Shown here: positions 6,410-7,484 of the stretch, one piece after another
How the letters are laid out: each line of letters opens with the position of its first letter
Numbering within the stretch: position 1 is the stretch's first letter
From: JBDUDR01 sp040002845
GTDB taxonomy: Bacteria; Actinomycetota; Actinomycetes; Propionibacteriales; Nocardioidaceae
DNA length: 7,484 nt
Assembly (NCBI GenBank): GCA_040002845.1
Contig: JBDUDR010000142.1
Location: forward strand, 1 to 7,484
Direction: 5' to 3'
Program-made: the position numbers and the translations under genes
The notes under the pieces: model-generated
The model's input: the letters and a program-made list of their open reading frames with translations, nothing else
Told to the model about the DNA's origin: nothing
Databases searched by the model: none

Positions 6410-7204
6410 GTGCGCCGTCGTCGCGAGTCGGTGAGGCAGGGCGGCGTCCGTCCTCCCAACCCTCATCCATCTGGGGTGACCGCGCCCAGGTTGGCCGCCG
6501 ATGCCGTTCCGGCGCACGTTGCCGTCGTGATGGACGGAAACGGCAGGTGGGCCGCGCAACGTGGGTTGCCCCGGACCAGCGGTCATGAGCGGGGTGAGGC
6601 CGCCCTGTTCGACATGGTCGAAGGTGCCATCGAGATCGGCGTGAAGCATTTGTCTGCGTACGCATTCTCGACCGAGAATTGGAAGAGGTCACCGGACGAG
6701 GTGCGTTTCTTGATGGGCTTCAACCGCGACGTGATCCGCCGCCGTCGCGACGAGATGCATGAGATGGGCGTACGCGTCCGATGGGCCGGTCGCCGGCCGC
6801 GGCTGTGGAAGTCGGTCATCAAGGAGCTCCAGATCGCCGAGGAGATGACAGCCCAGAACACTGTGATGACGCTGACCATGTGCGTGAACTACGGTGGCCG
6901 GTCCGAGATCGCAGACGCCGCCCAGGCGCTGGCGTGGGCAGCCGCATGCGGCGAGATCGACCCGGAGCGGGTGGACGAACGTTCTCTGAGCCGTCACCTC
7001 TACGTACCAGAGCTACCTGACGTCGATCTGCTGCTCCGTACATCTGGTGAGCAGCGCTTCTCCAACTTCATGCTGTGGCAGGCGGCGTACGCGGAGCTGG
7101 TGTTCCTCGACGTGCTATGGCCCGACGTCGACCGTCGGCATCTGTGGCAGGCGATCGAGATCTATGCAGATCGCACCCGCCGTTATGGCGCCGCCGAGGG
7201 CTGA
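6410..7204 (+). CDS. uppS: Isoprenyl transferase (polyprenyl diphosphate synthase, cis-type)
   Basis: This cis-prenyltransferase condenses isopentenyl diphosphate units onto an allylic diphosphate to give the long-chain polyprenyl diphosphate. After dephosphorylation that is the lipid carrier for peptidoglycan and other wall polymers. It has 264 residues. The family motifs appear in order: VVMDGNGRWA with catalytic Asp42 (39-48), the substrate loop STENWKRSPDEV (87-98), NYGGRSEI (160-167), and DLLLRTSGEQRFSNFMLWQ (206-224) followed by the conserved AELVF. The first 33 or so residues, rich in Arg and Pro, lie outside the conserved core. The GTG start is supported by an AAGGAG 7 nt upstream. 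recO-uppS adjacency is also found in M. tuberculosis (Rv2362c/Rv2361c, recall), where the enzyme makes decaprenyl diphosphate. Product chain length here cannot be read from sequence. Confidence 0.96.
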   Translation: MRRRRESVRQGGVRPPNPHPSGVTAPRLAADAVPAHVAVVMDGNGRWAAQRGLPRTSGHERGEAALFDMVEGAIEIGVKHLSAYAFSTENWKRSPDEVRFLMGFNRDVIRRRRDEMHEMGVRVRWAGRRPRLWKSVIKELQIAEEMTAQNTVMTLTMCVNYGGRSEIADAAQALAWAAACGEIDPERVDERSLSRHLYVPELPDVDLLLRTSGEQRFSNFMLWQAAYAELVFLDVLWPDVDRRHLWQAIEIYADRTRRYGAAEG

Positions 7205-7217
7205 AGCGCCGGGGACG

Positions 7218-7223
7218 TACCCT
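7218..7223 (+). promoter_or_regulatory. Putative -10 element for leaderless sirtuin transcription
   Basis: TACCCT fits the TANNNT form of the actinobacterial -10 box and ends 6 nt before the GTG at 7230, the same spacing as at recO. No -35 is recognisable upstream within the end of uppS, and no Shine-Dalgarno precedes the GTG. Confidence 0.45.
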
Positions 7224-7229
7224 GGTCGC

Positions 7230-7484
7230 GTGGGTGCCGTCGCGGGGACGACCGGACTGGAGGAGGTCGTCGAGCTGTTATCCGTCAGGTCTGTCGTCGC
7301 GCTGACAGGCGCAGGTCTGTCGACAGACTCCGGGATTCCCGACTACCGCGGACCCAACTCGCCGAAGCGTTCCCCGATGACGTACCAGGAGTTCGTCTCG
7401 GGCCCGGTAGCACGGCGGCGCTACTGGGCACGCGCCCACGTCGGCTGGCGCCTCCTCAGCGATGCGGCTCCGAACGCAGGGCAC
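7230..7484 (+). CDS. Sir2-family NAD+-dependent protein deacylase (sirtuin), C-terminus beyond the right edge
   Basis: Sirtuins remove acyl groups from lysine side chains using NAD+, releasing nicotinamide and O-acyl-ADP-ribose. The 85 visible residues hold the N-terminal half of the NAD-binding site: VVALTGAGLSTDSGIPDYRGP (22-42), with the GAG and DYR signatures, and PNAGH (81-85) at the edge. The catalytic His, the zinc-binding Cys residues and the rest of the Rossmann fold are off the window. The DYRGP form and the PMTYQEF and RRRYWAR segments resemble class II (SIRT4-like) bacterial sirtuins rather than CobB-type class III ones, which have a DFR-type motif and more often act in desuccinylation; this subclass call is an inference from recall. 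The GTG start is in frame with all motifs and lies 6 nt after a TACCCT -10 box. uppS ends 25 nt upstream on the same strand, so readthrough transcription is also possible. Confidence 0.92.
   Translation, partial: MGAVAGTTGLEEVVELLSVRSVVALTGAGLSTDSGIPDYRGPNSPKRSPMTYQEFVSGPVARRRYWARAHVGWRLLSDAAPNAGH

Noticed and set aside
1..7484. Mobile elements, CRISPR arrays, tRNA or rRNA genes, defence or phage genes
   Set aside because: I looked for transposase motifs, regularly spaced repeats, RNA-gene cores and phage proteins and saw none; nearly all the DNA is taken up by eight recognisable housekeeping or metabolic genes.

Overview
This is high-GC actinobacterial chromosomal DNA. Five tightly packed genes on the minus strand diverge from three genes on the plus strand. 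The GC-rich coding, frequent GTG/TTG starts, probable leaderless GTG starts and the recO-uppS pair (also adjacent in Mycobacterium tuberculosis and Streptomyces, from recall) point to Actinomycetes. A member of the Nocardioides/Kribbella/Aeromicrobium group is my best guess, but the genus cannot be fixed from this window.

Minus-strand block (1-5473, read right to left): a 12-TM-type APC amino acid/amine permease, a GntR-family FCD-domain regulator, a glutamine-synthetase-like gamma-glutamyl-amine ligase (GlnA4/GlnA3/PuuA type), an NAD(P)+-dependent aldehyde dehydrogenase, and a short-chain dehydrogenase cut by the left edge. Gaps are 6 nt, a 4-nt GTGA overlap, 3 nt and 5 nt, so this is almost certainly one operon. 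A promoter-like TTGACA box and two small inverted repeats lie upstream of the permease. The inferred job is uptake of an amine, capping of its amino group with glutamate, oxidation of the other end (alcohol to aldehyde to acid), and later release of glutamate. No amine oxidase or aminotransferase is visible, while an alcohol-dehydrogenase-type SDR is present. That fits an amino alcohol such as ethanolamine better than a polyamine. No gamma-glutamyl hydrolase is visible either; it could lie beyond the left edge.

Intergenic region (5474-5656): 183 bp between the divergent blocks, holding the operon promoter candidate, possible operators and a -10-like element immediately upstream of recO.

Plus-strand block (5657-7484): recO (recombination mediator), uppS (cis-prenyl transferase that makes the lipid carrier for the cell wall) and the first 85 codons of a Sir2-family NAD+-dependent protein deacylase that runs off the right edge. 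recO and uppS are 24 nt apart. The sirtuin follows after 25 nt but has its own TANNNT box 6 nt before its GTG start, so it may be transcribed separately as a leaderless mRNA.

No RNA genes, mobile elements, CRISPR arrays or phage genes were seen. The window is mostly ordinary. Its most interesting part is the amine-catabolic operon, with its altered ligase active site and its gene content.
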